The notes: generated by a model not told the origin, from the letters alone. A DNA stretch of 64,000 bases from Rhodeus uyekii (GCA_037043235.1 JAWRVZ010000178.1:1040259-1104258); one strand, 5' to 3'. Counted from the first letter of the stretch, positions 38,803 through 48,734 are shown. Numbers and translations: made by a program.

Positions 38803-38871
38803 ACAAAATTAGTCGCACCAGCAGAAAAAAGGTCGCGAAATGCAACTGTCTGGTTGCAGTCTGGAGCCCTA
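38803..38871. mobile_element. Second hAT-like right end (unit 1)
   Basis: AAAATTAGTCGCACCAGC, then TCGCGAAATGCAACTG, then CAGTCTGGAGCCCTA resembles the right terminus (…GTCTGGAGCCCTG) of a fish hAT family. The final base differs. It recurs at 40563-40631 in unit 2. Confidence 0.45.
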
Positions 38872-39135
38872 CATGTGTATGCTGTTTTTTCCCAAAAATG
38901 ATAGCCTAAGACTCTGTAGCTCTATCAAATAATTGCTATCTATTTTAACATCCTGATATGGTAACACAGCTTAACCAATGGCTCTTTGGCATAGAACTAA
39001 CTGTCTCTCTAACAAAAAGTGTAAACATTATTTTCATGATTTCATTTGGTGCCATGGAAATGACACAATATACCTTTAAGGGAGGCAGCTTCCTATCTCT
39101 GTGGTTGCTCTCTTGATCTGTAATCTACATAGACA

Positions 39136-39140
<5 letters not shown>

Positions 39141-39173
<33 letters not shown>
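39141..39173 (+). repeat. (CT)16 microsatellite (unit 1)
   Basis: Read directly; identical in length to 40901-40933. Confidence 0.95.
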
Positions 39174-39175
<2 letters not shown>

Positions 39176-39476
39176 CCTCGCTCACACATCCAGTTCACAC
39201 AAACACACACAATCTCATCTATTTTCATTACCAAATATGTTTCACCTGAATGCACACAGAGAGACTGATTATACCTCTTACGTTTGAGCTTTTTAAAACA
39301 ATGATTCAGGCATAACAATTTTCATAAACATCTTATCACCTACTTTCTGTCTCTCGCTCTCTTTCTCACACACACCATCTGTGCCCATGGGCAGTACAGA
39401 ACCACGGTAATTGAACTGACATACCTACAGTGTATTAATACAAGTTTAATATGGCTGGTGTGAATGAAGAAGAGCT

Positions 39477-40895
39477 ACATACTGGTAAACGTGGACATTT
39501 CTAAATAATCTTGAATTCTTGTGTAGTGTAGATTCGAGTTTAAATTATTTATTTCTCTTTAATTAAAAAAATGCCAAAACGAAAGTCTTACACAGCCGAC
39601 TTCAAGCTAACTGCCATTGCGTATGTTAAAGTGCATGGCAATAGAGCCACGGATTCAAAATGTTATCCCGAAATGTTGATTTGGTCCTGATACTGTAAGT
39701 TGTTGTGAAGTCACTGTAGTAGAATAAAATCCAATCCTAGCAAAAAAACCTAGAAGAATATATAAGTTATGTAGTAATTTTTTTTCAAACAATATATTGA
39801 AATACTATTACGTGTAAAAAATTTGTGATATAGCCCGCACCATTATAAAACCCGCACCCCCTGTGGGGATTGTAAAATCTGGTATAATATGCGGGATATA
39901 TGCGGGAAAATACGATAAATGCTCCTCTACTCTTTCTTTTCTTTTTCTTTTTATAAAATAAAAGTGTTTGTTTGCTACTAGGTGTTTAAACTTTTAGTTT
40001 TACAAATCGTCACATTAAATATAACATTAAAATTGCATAATATTTAGAGCTTTGAAGTACTGGGAAAAAGTGTGAAACAATTGAAAGCCCTTGAAAAGTG
40101 CTTGAATTTCACTCCCAAAAGGTTGTACAAACCCTGAGATGAATAATGTAAAAAAACAAAAAAAAACAACTTCAAATATTTTCCCCCCAATATTTGTGGA
40201 TTTAAAGGCCTTCTATAACTTGTTCATTCATGGCACAACATTTCCACATCAGGGAATTCTGAGCTGAATATGAATCCTTCTCACTAGATCTCGCAGCGAT
40301 GTTATTAATACTGCTGTGTATTCAAACGCTTTCTCACTGGATCTCCCAGCACTGTGTATCGTAACAGTGTCGCGTGAACGGGATCGGCCCATGAGTAAAA
40401 CCTGTTCTGAGCTCACTCTGCTCTATCTATTATTGCGCCAAGCTGATAAACGGTGTGCGCTGTGCAGCTCAAATGAGCAGCACGGTTTTGTTTGCCATTT
40501 GTAGCTGAAATGGCAGCTCTTATCATTTGGCCAACATGGTGTTGGCACCAGTTTGACCGTTAACAAAATTAGTCGCACCAGCAGAAAAAAGGTCGCGAAA
40601 TGCAACTGTCTGGTTGCAGTCTGGAGCCCTACATGTGTATGCTGTTTTTTCCCAAAAATGATAGCCTAAGACTCTGTAGCTCTATCAAATAATTGCTATC
40701 TATTTTAACATCCTGATATGGTAACACAGCTTAACCAATGGCTCTTTGGCATAGAACTAACTGTCTCTCTAACAAAAAGTGTAAACATTATTTTCATGAT
40801 TTCATTTGGTGCCATGGAAATGACACAATATACCTTTAAGGGAGGCAGCTTCCTATCTCTGTGGTTGCTCTCTTGATCTGTAATCTACATAGACA

Positions 40896-40935
<40 letters not shown>

Positions 40936-41236
40936 CCTCGCTCACACATCCAGTTCACACAAACACACACAATCTCATCTATTTTCATTACCAAATATGT
41001 TTCACCTGAATGCACACAGAGAGACTGATTATACCTCTTACGTTTGAGCTTTTTAAAACAATGATTCAGGCATAACAATTTTCATAAACATCTTATCACC
41101 TACTTTCTGTCTCTCGCTCTCTTTCTCACACACACCATCTGTGCCCATGGGCAGTACAGAACCACGGTAATTGAACTGACATACCTACAGTGTATTAATA
41201 CAAGTTTAATATGGCTGGTGTGAATGAAGAAGAGCT
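39477..41236 (+). repeat. Tandem duplication, unit 2 (1,760 bp)
   Basis: Direct copy of 37717-39476. It lacks the left end of the pogo-like element, so duplication happened after that insertion, or was created in assembly. Contents by position: truncated transposase start at 39571-39690, pogo right end ending at 39915, hAT-like ends at 40050-40136 and 40563-40631, CT array at 40901-40933. Confidence 0.95.
39571..39690 (+). pseudogene. Duplicate of the truncated pogo-like transposase start
   Basis: The same 39 codons as 37811-37930, shifted by 1,760 bp. In this copy the element's left inverted end is absent, so it is a passive duplicate. Confidence 0.7.
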
Positions 41237-42225
41237 GGAGACATAAAGAAGAAGACAGGAGAGAGAGTGAGAAGGCGAGTTAGAAATGGGAGCAGCAGAG
41301 CAAATCAAAGCAAAATTAAATGAATTTGCATATTTCAATGAACGCCGCAGGTAGGCCTTCTAATTATTTCATTTTCCCTCAGCTCTCATTTCCTCACTTG
41401 TTCCTTTCAGTCATCAGTCGGCTTGGACTGTTAAAAATGTGTACTTTAGCTCCAGACTTATTTTTCTGACTGTTTCATTGTCTGTACCTCGCAGTTATTG
41501 CTAATGATTCACTTGTTGTTGTACTTCCTGTCCCGCTGTCCCAACTTTACCTACGTTTCTTTTCATTTTGCCTCTGTGTCTCGGCCTCCCTTTGTTCAGG
41601 TAATTTGTTTTTGGAAATATTCCTTTTTCATTGAAACCTTCCCCTGAGACTGTTACACATAATTTCATTTAACTCTGTTCTCTTGGCAAATCAATGAAAT
41701 GATGATTATGTAACACAAGTTTTGACAGCAATGCTTAAATAAAATATATGTCTTAAAAAAACATGATAAGAATAGTGTTTTAAGATTTCGGGGTTAGAAT
41801 GGCTGTACTGGAATCACACTGGGATTGTAAAAGCTGGACTGTAGTGCTATGTGTAATTTGAGTGTGGGTGTGTTTTTGTTTTTGCACATTAGTGGCGTAC
41901 ATTTTGCACCAATTATTTGCCAACTCTAATATGCCAGTATCTCACGATGTTGCAAGCTTCCAGATTCATAAAGCAAGCAAACAAGCATTGTTTGAAATTG
42001 TGACATGATACATGGTTATCACTAGGTCTGGATGAAAATAAAAATAAAATTTTATTCAAACATTTCCAATATCAATTCATACAATTAAAGATCCATCTTT
42101 TACCCTCTTACTACTGGTGTTGTCAAAATAGTGGACTTTCTAACTTCGATTTATCTTAAAAATATAGATTTTCAATACCACAGGGAAAACTGTCATATAT
42201 ATATACATTTATTTACATTTTTAAA
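41237..42225. other. Unique stretch with a conserved-looking block at 41270-41420
   Basis: No gene. 41270-41420 includes GAATTTGCATATTTCAATGA, which holds the octamer ATTTGCAT at 41324-41331, followed by CTAATTATTTC. It looks more like enhancer DNA than like the AT-rich background. Confidence 0.35.
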
Positions 42226-42230
42226 ATATA

Positions 42231-42922
42231 GTGTAGGGGAATTACAGTTAAGACCCGAGGACCATATGTTGAATGTAGACCAGGCGTCAACAGTGCAGTC
42301 AATAGAAGAAATTTTAGTGAAGTTTAGTTTGCAGTTTCATCAGCAGAAGCTTCAAGTCTCACAAGGAGTTCGTAGGCCGCCCCACATACAATAACATTGT
42401 TACAGCAATTATACTCTAACAGAGGGTACTAACCACGTCAATGATGATGGTTAAATGATTCTGATTTGCTAAGAAAGAAAGAAAGATAAACTAAACTAGT
42501 AATTTTCTACACAAGATCAGACAGTCTGAAGCATATCTTCGTTGATCACATGGCTTTTCGAGAACAAGTCATTCCGTCTCCTTATGATGCCAGTTAATCA
42601 CCTCACCAATACAGATCATATTAATGCACACACACAGCTTCTCCAAGGCTGAGCTCGGCTCAGGCTCCAACTATAAACAGAAAGTCTTCTCAAAACATTC
42701 TGATAACATGTTCTATCTGGTGAGACGTGCAGACAATATTCATCGTTACTCTATGGAAAAGTACAGAAAAGTAAAGAAAGGCTTTATCTATTAAACATTC
42801 CTAACTTGATTATAAATCACTCTTTACAAATCATTCAAAAAAGAAAAGGAAAAAAACATAGGTACAAATAAGAAAAAGAAAAGAACATATATACAAGTGA
42901 CAATGGATTTCCGAATCGTCTC
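42231..42922. repeat. Unclassified dispersed repeat, copy A
   Basis: It starts GTGTAGGGGAATTACAGTTA and ends near AATGGATTTCCGAATCGT. It matches copy B (43928-45107) along most of its length with small indels. The family is unknown; the TG start would suit an LTR, but no matching CA end was defined. Copy A is uninterrupted at CTCTAACAGAGG (42415-42426), the site into which a MITE inserted in copy B. Confidence 0.65.
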
Positions 42923-43815
42923 TATCAATAGAGATCTACTTGTTTTGATAAATTGGGTAATTTTGTTGCAATAGTTTTCATTTAACATTCCAAAACTGAC
43001 TGTTTACCTGAATACTTGCCAAGATTGTTTTTGACAATTTAGTATCTATTTGGCTGTTTAGGTGCAATAAGCCACAAAGCAGTATCTCGGTTCGGTACTC
43101 AATCTGTTTGAGGGGCAGCTTTATAAGTGAGAGGAGATAGGTGTGAACCTTGCAACATCGTGAGATAGGTGTGCATCAACTTGCTGTCAAGAAAAAAGAT
43201 GGAATGAGGATGTGCATCTGTTTTCGGTGTATCGATGCTGCAGAAAAGAAGTACTAGAACTGTTTGATACATATAGAAAAAATAATATTTTTGACAACAT
43301 ACCACAGTACCTAGTTTGAGTGAGTGAGTGTATTTGTACAGAATACACAAACCAATCTGAACTGCATAGTTTGAGCTGTATTGTTTTGTTTTTAAATGTA
43401 AATTGTCGTAATACATTAGACGGTTCCAGTAGCACTTTTTTGTCAGCAGCAAGCACACCTACTGAATCTTAAGTACTCATATTTTACCAACAGTAGTGAA
43501 TCTCTAAAAAGATAAAAGTATGTACCTCAAAATAATGTCAAGAAACATCTTTAAGTTGTGCTGGCTGCATGTAAAAACATCAAAACAAACATGCAGCCAG
43601 TATAATGACGAAACCAATGACTCTTATTAACTGGTTCTTTGTTGTGAATCAAAACATAGCATGATTAGTGTAGCCTAAACTAATGACTATTGAGAGCCAG
43701 TTCTTATACAGCATTGTTAGAAAAGATAGTGGTTTACGTCAGCCTAAAACCATATGGACATTATAAATATAACTGAAAATTATTTAGAATTGATTCATAT
43801 CCAGCCAAGATTGAA
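42923..43815. other. Sequence between repeat copies A and B
   Basis: No recognised domain. A 119-codon minus frame (43099-43458) has no similarity I can name. If A and B are paired terminal repeats, this would be a heavily deleted interior; if not, it is ordinary intron. Confidence 0.3.
43561..43600. repeat. Inverted repeat, 12-bp arms
   Basis: CTGGCTGCATGT at 43561-43572 and ACATGCAGCCAG at 43589-43600 are exact inverse copies with a 16-base spacer. Confidence 0.9.
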
Positions 43816-43818
43816 TTG

Positions 43819-43850
43819 TAGGGGACAGTTAAGACCCGAGGACCCGATTT
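43819..43850. repeat. Third, short copy of the A/B repeat start
   Basis: TGTAGGGGACAGTTAAGACC followed by CGAGGACC repeats the first part of copies A and B with a short internal deletion. Confidence 0.55.
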
Positions 43851-43854
43851 ACAG

Positions 43855-43920
43855 TTAACCCTTTCGCGCGTACGATCACACCGGTGTGATCAGTCTTGGC
43901 TGGGCCCTGGAGGGTACGAT
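43855..43920. mobile_element. Possible piggyBac-like terminus
   Basis: TTAA (43855-43858) is followed by CCCTTTCGCGCGTACGATCA. A TTAA target followed by CCC(T)n is the hallmark of piggyBac-type ends. It contains the perfect palindrome GATCACACCGGTGTGATC at 43874-43891. No second end and no transposase are visible. Confidence 0.35.
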
Positions 43921-43927
43921 CAATATA

Positions 43928-45107
43928 GTGTAGGGGAATTACAGTTAAGACCTGAGGACCAGGTATGTTGAATGAAGACCTGGAGTCAGAAGTGCAGTCA
44001 ATTGAAGAAATTTTTGTTTCATCAGCAGAAGCTTAAAGTCTCACAAGGAGTTTGTAGGCCGCCTCAAATACAATAACATTGTTACAGCAATTATACTCTA
44101 AAGGCCCAGTCACACAGCCGAAAACGCATGAAGAATGCACGAATCATGCACAGATTGGGTTTGTGCGTGCTTGTGTGTCGAGAAATTGACCAAAGTATTC
44201 CACGAACATTCGACGCACGCCTGACGCATGAATCCCTGACGGAGCGCGTCCAAACACGCGCGCTTCGCGAACGTTCCACGTACAAGCACTTTCAGAATCC
44301 ACATTGTCAGTGGATGTCAGTGGAATGAACGTGATACGTGCGCGGTTCATGCATGATATGAAGGTGGGGCGTCAGTGAACGGACGTGGACGTGCGCGCTT
44401 TCGAACCAGTTCCAACGCATAAGCACTGACGGCCGACGCGTGTCCCGCGCATGTCACGCATACTCAACGCATAAACTACGCACGCCGACTCATGAATAAC
44501 GCACATTTTTGAACCGTTCAAAACTCAAAATCACGCACAAACCACCTTCGACGCACATCCACTTACAATCACTGACGGTCCTCGTTCGTTCCACCGACGA
44601 ATTACGCATATGACGCACACTCCGCGCAGAAACGAAAATCTGTGCGTAATTCGTGCGTTCTTCATGCGTTTTCGCTGTGTGACTGGGCCTTAACAGAGGC
44701 TACTAATCATGTCATTGATGACAGTTAAATGATTCAGATTGGCTAAGAAAGAAAGAAAGATAAACAAAACTAGTAATTTTCCACACAAGAGCAGACAGTC
44801 TGAAGCATATCTTCGTTGATCACATGATTGACGGGTTATTGACCTTCCACGTTGCAGAAATGCATTTCTTGGCGTCAGATTGTCCAGAACAAGTCATTCC
44901 GTCTCATTATGGTGCCAGTTAATCACCTCACCAATACAGACCATATTAACACACACACAGATACACAGCTTCTAAGGCTGAACTCGGCTCAGGCTTCAAA
45001 TAAGAAAAAGGAAAAGAACATATGAAAATAAGACAAAGAAAAGACTATAGGTACAAATAGGAAAAATAAAATTATATATATACAAGCGGCAATGGATTTC
45101 CGAATCG
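43928..45107. repeat. Unclassified dispersed repeat, copy B (interrupted)
   Basis: It starts GTGTAGGGGAATTACAGTTA and is preceded by AATATA, like copy A. It is interrupted by the element at 44102-44690 and resumes with CAGAGGCTACTAATCATG. It retains about 50 bp (GATTGACGGGTTATTGACCT region) missing in A, and lacks the 42672-42855 segment of A. Confidence 0.65.
44102..44690. mobile_element. PIF/Harbinger-like MITE with TAA target duplication
   Basis: The left end AGGCCCAGTCACACAGC and the right end GCTGTGTGACTGGGCCT are exact inverse copies. The inverted similarity continues inward for about 50 bp (GAAAACGCATGAAGAA…). TAA flanks both sides (44099-44101 and 44691-44693), and the sister repeat copy A shows the single TAA of the empty site. 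A 3-bp TWA duplication is the signature of PIF/Harbinger. Length 589 bp, CpG-rich, full of ACGCA/TGCGT motifs, no transposase. Confidence 0.85.
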
Positions 45108-45109
45108 TA

Positions 45110-46240
45110 TTTTTCAGAATTTAATGAATTTAATCAATAGCATGTCAGAGTTGAATTGAATCTGAAAATCTGTAGCACTACCTAGTTACTAAATGTACTA
45201 TAGTTATCTCTGGTGTAAAGGAATCTAAGAGAGTCAAGCTCACTGACTATAACACTTTTTCTAACAACTCTTTAATTCAGGCCATATGCTTGCTGTGCTG
45301 TCTGTATTTCTGGAGATATTCTGTACGCCTATGTCAGACGTCTCTGACAGTGAGGATGCATTGAATCTGTATTCAGCGTCTCTGACAGTGACGACATATT
45401 CTGCCATTTCCTAATCTCATTGAAGATTAATGTCATTGAAACCCAATGACATTACAACTTGTATTATGGTTTGGTTTTATTCTTTTCCGTATTCCAAGGC
45501 CATTTATATTTTGTTTTTGTAATTTGATTTGCTTTGATTTGTATTGGGTCAGAGGAGATGTTTCTGATGCGCTTTTGCCATTCATTATGTGGGTTTCAGA
45601 ACCCAAAAGAAGAAATTAGATTTACTACAGAAAAACACTGTACAACTCTTCCAGAATATTTCACCACATTTAGTTTCACATCCTGTATATTTATTCGGGG
45701 CGGTATACATCTAAATATTTGTATTTAGATATTTATGTTGATGATTCAGTCTGGTTTTGCATGCATTTGACCGGGGTTAATATCGGGAAAAGAACGAGAG
45801 GTATTTATTAAATTATAGCTCTTAAATTATCCTGAAGGTATTTATTACATTTGTTTATTTAAAAATACTGTAAAAAGGGTTTTTGAAGGTGCCTGTCCTT
45901 AACGTATGACCCTATTACTATTACGGATCTCTCATTTTAGATTCATAGTGCACATTCACAATAGCAATAAGATCCCTTTCCATTATTTTTCTTCACAATT
46001 TAATTGGAATTGGAATTTAATTATGCAAGTTGAATAATGAACTCATTTTAATCACTCTAAAACTCTCAACAGTCTGGATAGGTCTAGAAGAACAACTCTT
46101 GATTAATTTTGATTACAGTTAGTGCCCATGATTCCTCATCCACTCCTCTGTCTCTTTTTAACACGATCATGTGCTCTGTCTCTCACTATTCTCACCCAGA
46201 CACCTCCGTCATCTCCATCCTCACCACATAAATGTCAAAT
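45110..46240. other. Unique stretch without a supported gene
   Basis: AT-rich. CGTCTCTGACAGTGA occurs at 45338 and again about 40 bp further on, a small local duplication. No recognised gene. Confidence 0.4.
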
Positions 46241-46256
46241 TAAACGGCTTCTTTTT

Positions 46257-46293
<37 letters not shown>

Positions 46294-46400
46294 CTTTTCC
46301 CAGCATGCTGGCTTGTGTAAAAGGTTGTTATGTGAGTTAGGTGTTAATTGGTTGCTGAAGTCCATTAAAATTCTCCTTGCGACTTTGCTCGTCAAGAGCC
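46230..46400. other. Block related to 62470-62680
   Basis: AAATTAAACGGCTTCTTTTT, then a C/T tract, then AAAGGTTGTTATGTGAGTTA and GGTGTTAATTGGTTGCTGAAG lines up in the same order with ACTTAATTAGGACCCTTTTC, a C/T tract, AAAGGTAGTTACGTGAGCGA and GTTGTTAATTGGTCACTAAG near the right end of the intron. It is either a shared conserved module or an unrecognised dispersed repeat. Confidence 0.4.
46260..46290 (+). repeat. (CT)15 microsatellite
   Basis: Read directly. Confidence 0.95.
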
Positions 46401-46429
46401 AAGCAGGGAAAACTGATGAGTGTGTGATT

Positions 46430-46640
46430 TTCCTCTAGAGAGAGCGAAAGAGAGAGCTTGAGGGAGAGAATGAGAGAATGATGGAGAGGGAGTAAGAAAG
46501 AGCAAGGTTCAAAGCCCCGCTGTAAGGTCACTGGTACAGAAGGGGGAAGGAAAAAAAAAGTTATTTAGAAAGAAAGAGACAGAGCGACGGCCTAAGAAGT
46601 CGAAGAGAGAGAGCGAGAGAGAGAGAGAAAGAGAGAGGAA
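46430..46640 (+). repeat. Purine-rich (GA)n region
   Basis: Imperfect GAGAGA runs at 46437-46505 and 46603-46638 flanking A-rich DNA. Confidence 0.85.
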
Positions 46641-46649
46641 CACTGTTGA

Positions 46650-47515
46650 TAAAGAGCCACTAAAGGGCACTATTCAGAGAGGAACAGAAAAGGAAGATTA
46701 TGTTATCATATGGAAAGAAATAGTTCCTTTGTGGGCTGATAGATAACTGGCAGAATGGGGACGAGACGAGAAGGGATGAAGAAAACAGTGTGATGATCAC
46801 GTTCCTGCTCTCCTGTTTCTTTTGATAAACAACATACAGCACTGCTCAATAGACTCTGATCCCAGAGAGAAACAGCACATGACGGTACTCACAGAACCTG
46901 CAAGAACACACTTGCTGTTGACTAACTTTATTCGAGTGTGTTTGTATCTCTGAGTGTCTGTGTACTTACCATCGTTGGTGAGTTACTAGCTGAAAGTAGT
47001 AATGCTAACTTGACCGTACTTGAGTGAAAAGACAAAAGTCACTTAAACTTTTATTTGCCTTCTGTTATCTAAATGAACATATGTATCAAAATCATCTAAA
47101 CTGAGTTTTATTATTGGTATGGATACCACGTTTTGATGTTGCAAAGCAGAGTAGCTTATATTTACAGTACATTTAGTCACTTTTATCTGAACAAACATAC
47201 AAATGAGGAACATCACAAGCAATTTATCATATTAATAATGTCGCTTTTCCAGTAACAAGCAACTGGAGAATAAGTAATGGCGTAGCGTGTCTGAACAGCT
47301 ATATCATATTTGTCACACTGTATCGTGCATGCAGCTTTACAGCCTAGTGAGCTGAGGCAACGATCAAATGATAATCAATCCGATTCATTTTAGTGATTCA
47401 TTTGGGCAATTCATGTAAATGAATTGGTTGGAACAGAAATGAGTCACTGATTCGTGTCTCTGTGCGGAAGATCCTGTGCAGAACTTTGCACAACGTAAAT
47501 TTTTGTATTTATTTA
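46650..47515. other. Unique stretch
   Basis: No gene or repeat end recognised. Confidence 0.4.
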
Positions 47516-47520
47516 TTATA

Positions 47521-47850
47521 TATTACTGGTTTTAAAGAAATTAATACTTTTTAATCACCAAGGATGCGTTCAATTGATTGTAAGCTGCAGTAAAGACTAT
47601 TACATCGTTTCAAATAAATGCTGTTTCCTTGAACTTTCTATTTATCAGAGAAAAAAAATAGTTTCCTTAAAAACTGTTTTCAACATTGACAAAAAAAGAA
47701 TTATTAGAAGGATTTCTGAAATGTCATGGGACACTTACTAAATACTAAAGACTTAAAAATACATTAAAATAGAAAACGGCTATTTTAAATGGTAATATTT
47801 CACAATGGTGAGCATTAGAGATTTCTTTCAAAAATGTTCAAATATCTAAA
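47521..47850 (+). repeat. Cyprinid dispersed repeat, longest copy
   Basis: The order of phrases (CACCAAGGATGCGTTCAATT; GAAGGATTTCTGAAATGTCA; AAATAGAAAACGGCTATTTT; TGGTGAGCATTAGAGATTTC) matches a common cyprinid repeat as I know it. Shorter copies lie at 4190, 4478 and 9945. Confidence 0.6.
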
Positions 47851-47857
47851 AAAAATT

Positions 47858-47921
47858 AGATTAGATTAGATTCAACTTTAGTGTCATTACACAAGTACAG
47901 GTACAAGGCAACGAAATGCAG
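47858..47921 (-). repeat. LINE-tail-like segment
   Basis: TTAGATTAGATTAGATTCAA followed by CTTTAGTGTCATTACACAAG and GGCAACGAAATGCAG resembles the 3' end of a fish LINE in reverse orientation. Assigned from memory. Confidence 0.45.
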
Positions 47922-47943
47922 TGTGTATGTATGTATGTATGTA
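47922..47943 (+). repeat. (GTAT)n microsatellite
   Basis: GTGTATGTATGTATGTATGT, read directly. Confidence 0.9.
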
Positions 47944-48480
47944 CAGGGTTGGGGAGTAACGAAATACATGTAACGACGTTACGTATTTAAAATACAAAAT
48001 TTGAGTAACTGTATTTCGTTACAGTTACATTTTAAATTGATGGTAATCAGATTACAGTTACATTCAAGAAGTATTTTAGATTACCAAAGTGATTACTTTG
48101 AATTTTAATGTCATTTATTAATTAATATTAACGTAAGCTGTCTGATGATTCTCCGACTCTGTCTCTTTAAAAAAAGCGCGCGCAGCCTGTTCAGTTAGCA
48201 AGCTGCAATCGCATACAAAAATGGACGGGAAAACAGCGCGCAATGCATTTCTTTCGTGGGAATTCAAAGACAATTTTACTTATAAACAAGAAAAAGGACG
48301 TAACATCACAGTGCAATGCAAGCTATGTCTACCTGCAACAAAACTTCTATCGGCTTCAAAGGATTCAACATCTAATCTGAAAAAGCATCTTGAAGTAAGT
48401 TGTTCTTGGTCTTTGAAAATTATTTTCTTTATTTATATGATCGTATGATTCTCGCTTAAGGTGTGAAAGGACACATACAC
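47944..48480 (+). mobile_element. hAT transposon, 5' half
   Basis: It opens with CAGGGTTGGGGAGTAACGAA, a hAT-type terminus common in fish, followed by ATACATGTAACGACGTTACG sub-terminal repeats (TAACG/CGTTA, TGTAAC). A GC-rich leader (GCGCGCGCAGCC at 48176-48187) precedes the coding exon at 48221. The 3' half is missing, and the DNA becomes another hAT-like fragment by about 48489. Confidence 0.75.
48221..48394 (+). pseudogene. hAT transposase first exon with BED-type zinc finger
   Basis: The 58-codon exon starts MDGKTARNAFLSWEFKDNFT and carries C33-x2-C36 (CKLC) followed by SNLKKHLE with H56, which is the layout of a BED zinc finger at the N-terminus of hAT transposases (aromatic W13/F15/F19, C-x2-C, then H near the end). 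It ends at GAA followed by the strong donor GTAAGT at 48395. The last histidine of the finger and the catalytic RNase-H-like domain would lie in later exons that are not present. The start codon was chosen because it follows the GC-rich leader and opens the conserved part. A decayed or truncated mobile-element gene, not a host gene. Confidence 0.7.
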
Positions 48481-48488
48481 CTAAACTT

Positions 48489-48730
48489 CTGCCCAGCCCC
48501 CCTAAAAAATTTATTTGATTAATAAAATTATTTTTTTTATTACAGTGTTGTATATGGCTCAGTCAGTACTCCTACTCCCATATATGAAATACAGGGAATA
48601 CAATGGAATAGTGGATTGCAGTAAGGTTAGTAGCATACCACCCTACCCTAATAGTCAAATAATATTTTTTTAATCATACCCTTATTGGGGGCTGAGCCCC
48701 CCTAAAATCAAAATCCTAGAATCGCCCCTG
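48489..48730. mobile_element. hAT-like fragment ending in GGGGGCTGAGCCCCC...CGCCCCTG
   Basis: The right end TAGAATCGCCCCTG (to 48730) is the inverse of a CAGGGGCGATTCTA-type terminus. Near it is the hairpin GGGGGC-TGA-GCCCCC at 48687-48701, and CAGCCCCCCTAAAAAATTT recurs at about 48495. The class is inferred from the CAGGGGCG end. Confidence 0.5.
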
Positions 48731-48734
48731 TTAC

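Larger units (their letters stand above)
37717..39476 (+). repeat. Tandem duplication, unit 1 (1,760 bp)
   Basis: This interval is repeated directly at 39477-41236 with an offset of exactly 1,760 bp. All lines that I compared are identical, including the CT microsatellite (39141-39173 versus 40901-40933). The breakpoints share AGCT (37713-37716, 39473-39476, 41233-41236). The unit contains the right two thirds of the pogo-like element and hAT-like ends. Confidence 0.95.

Noticed and set aside
38556..41078. Identical pairs of frames 1,760 bp apart
   Set aside because: They are repeated because the DNA is duplicated; the peptides have no recognised domain.
43099..43458. Minus frame of 119 codons between repeat copies
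   Set aside because: Considered as a retroelement interior, but no gag, protease, RT or integrase motif could be seen.
45338..45400. Asp/Ser-rich start resembling a piggyBac transposase N-terminus
   Set aside because: Only a few codons long and built from a small local duplication; not enough to call.
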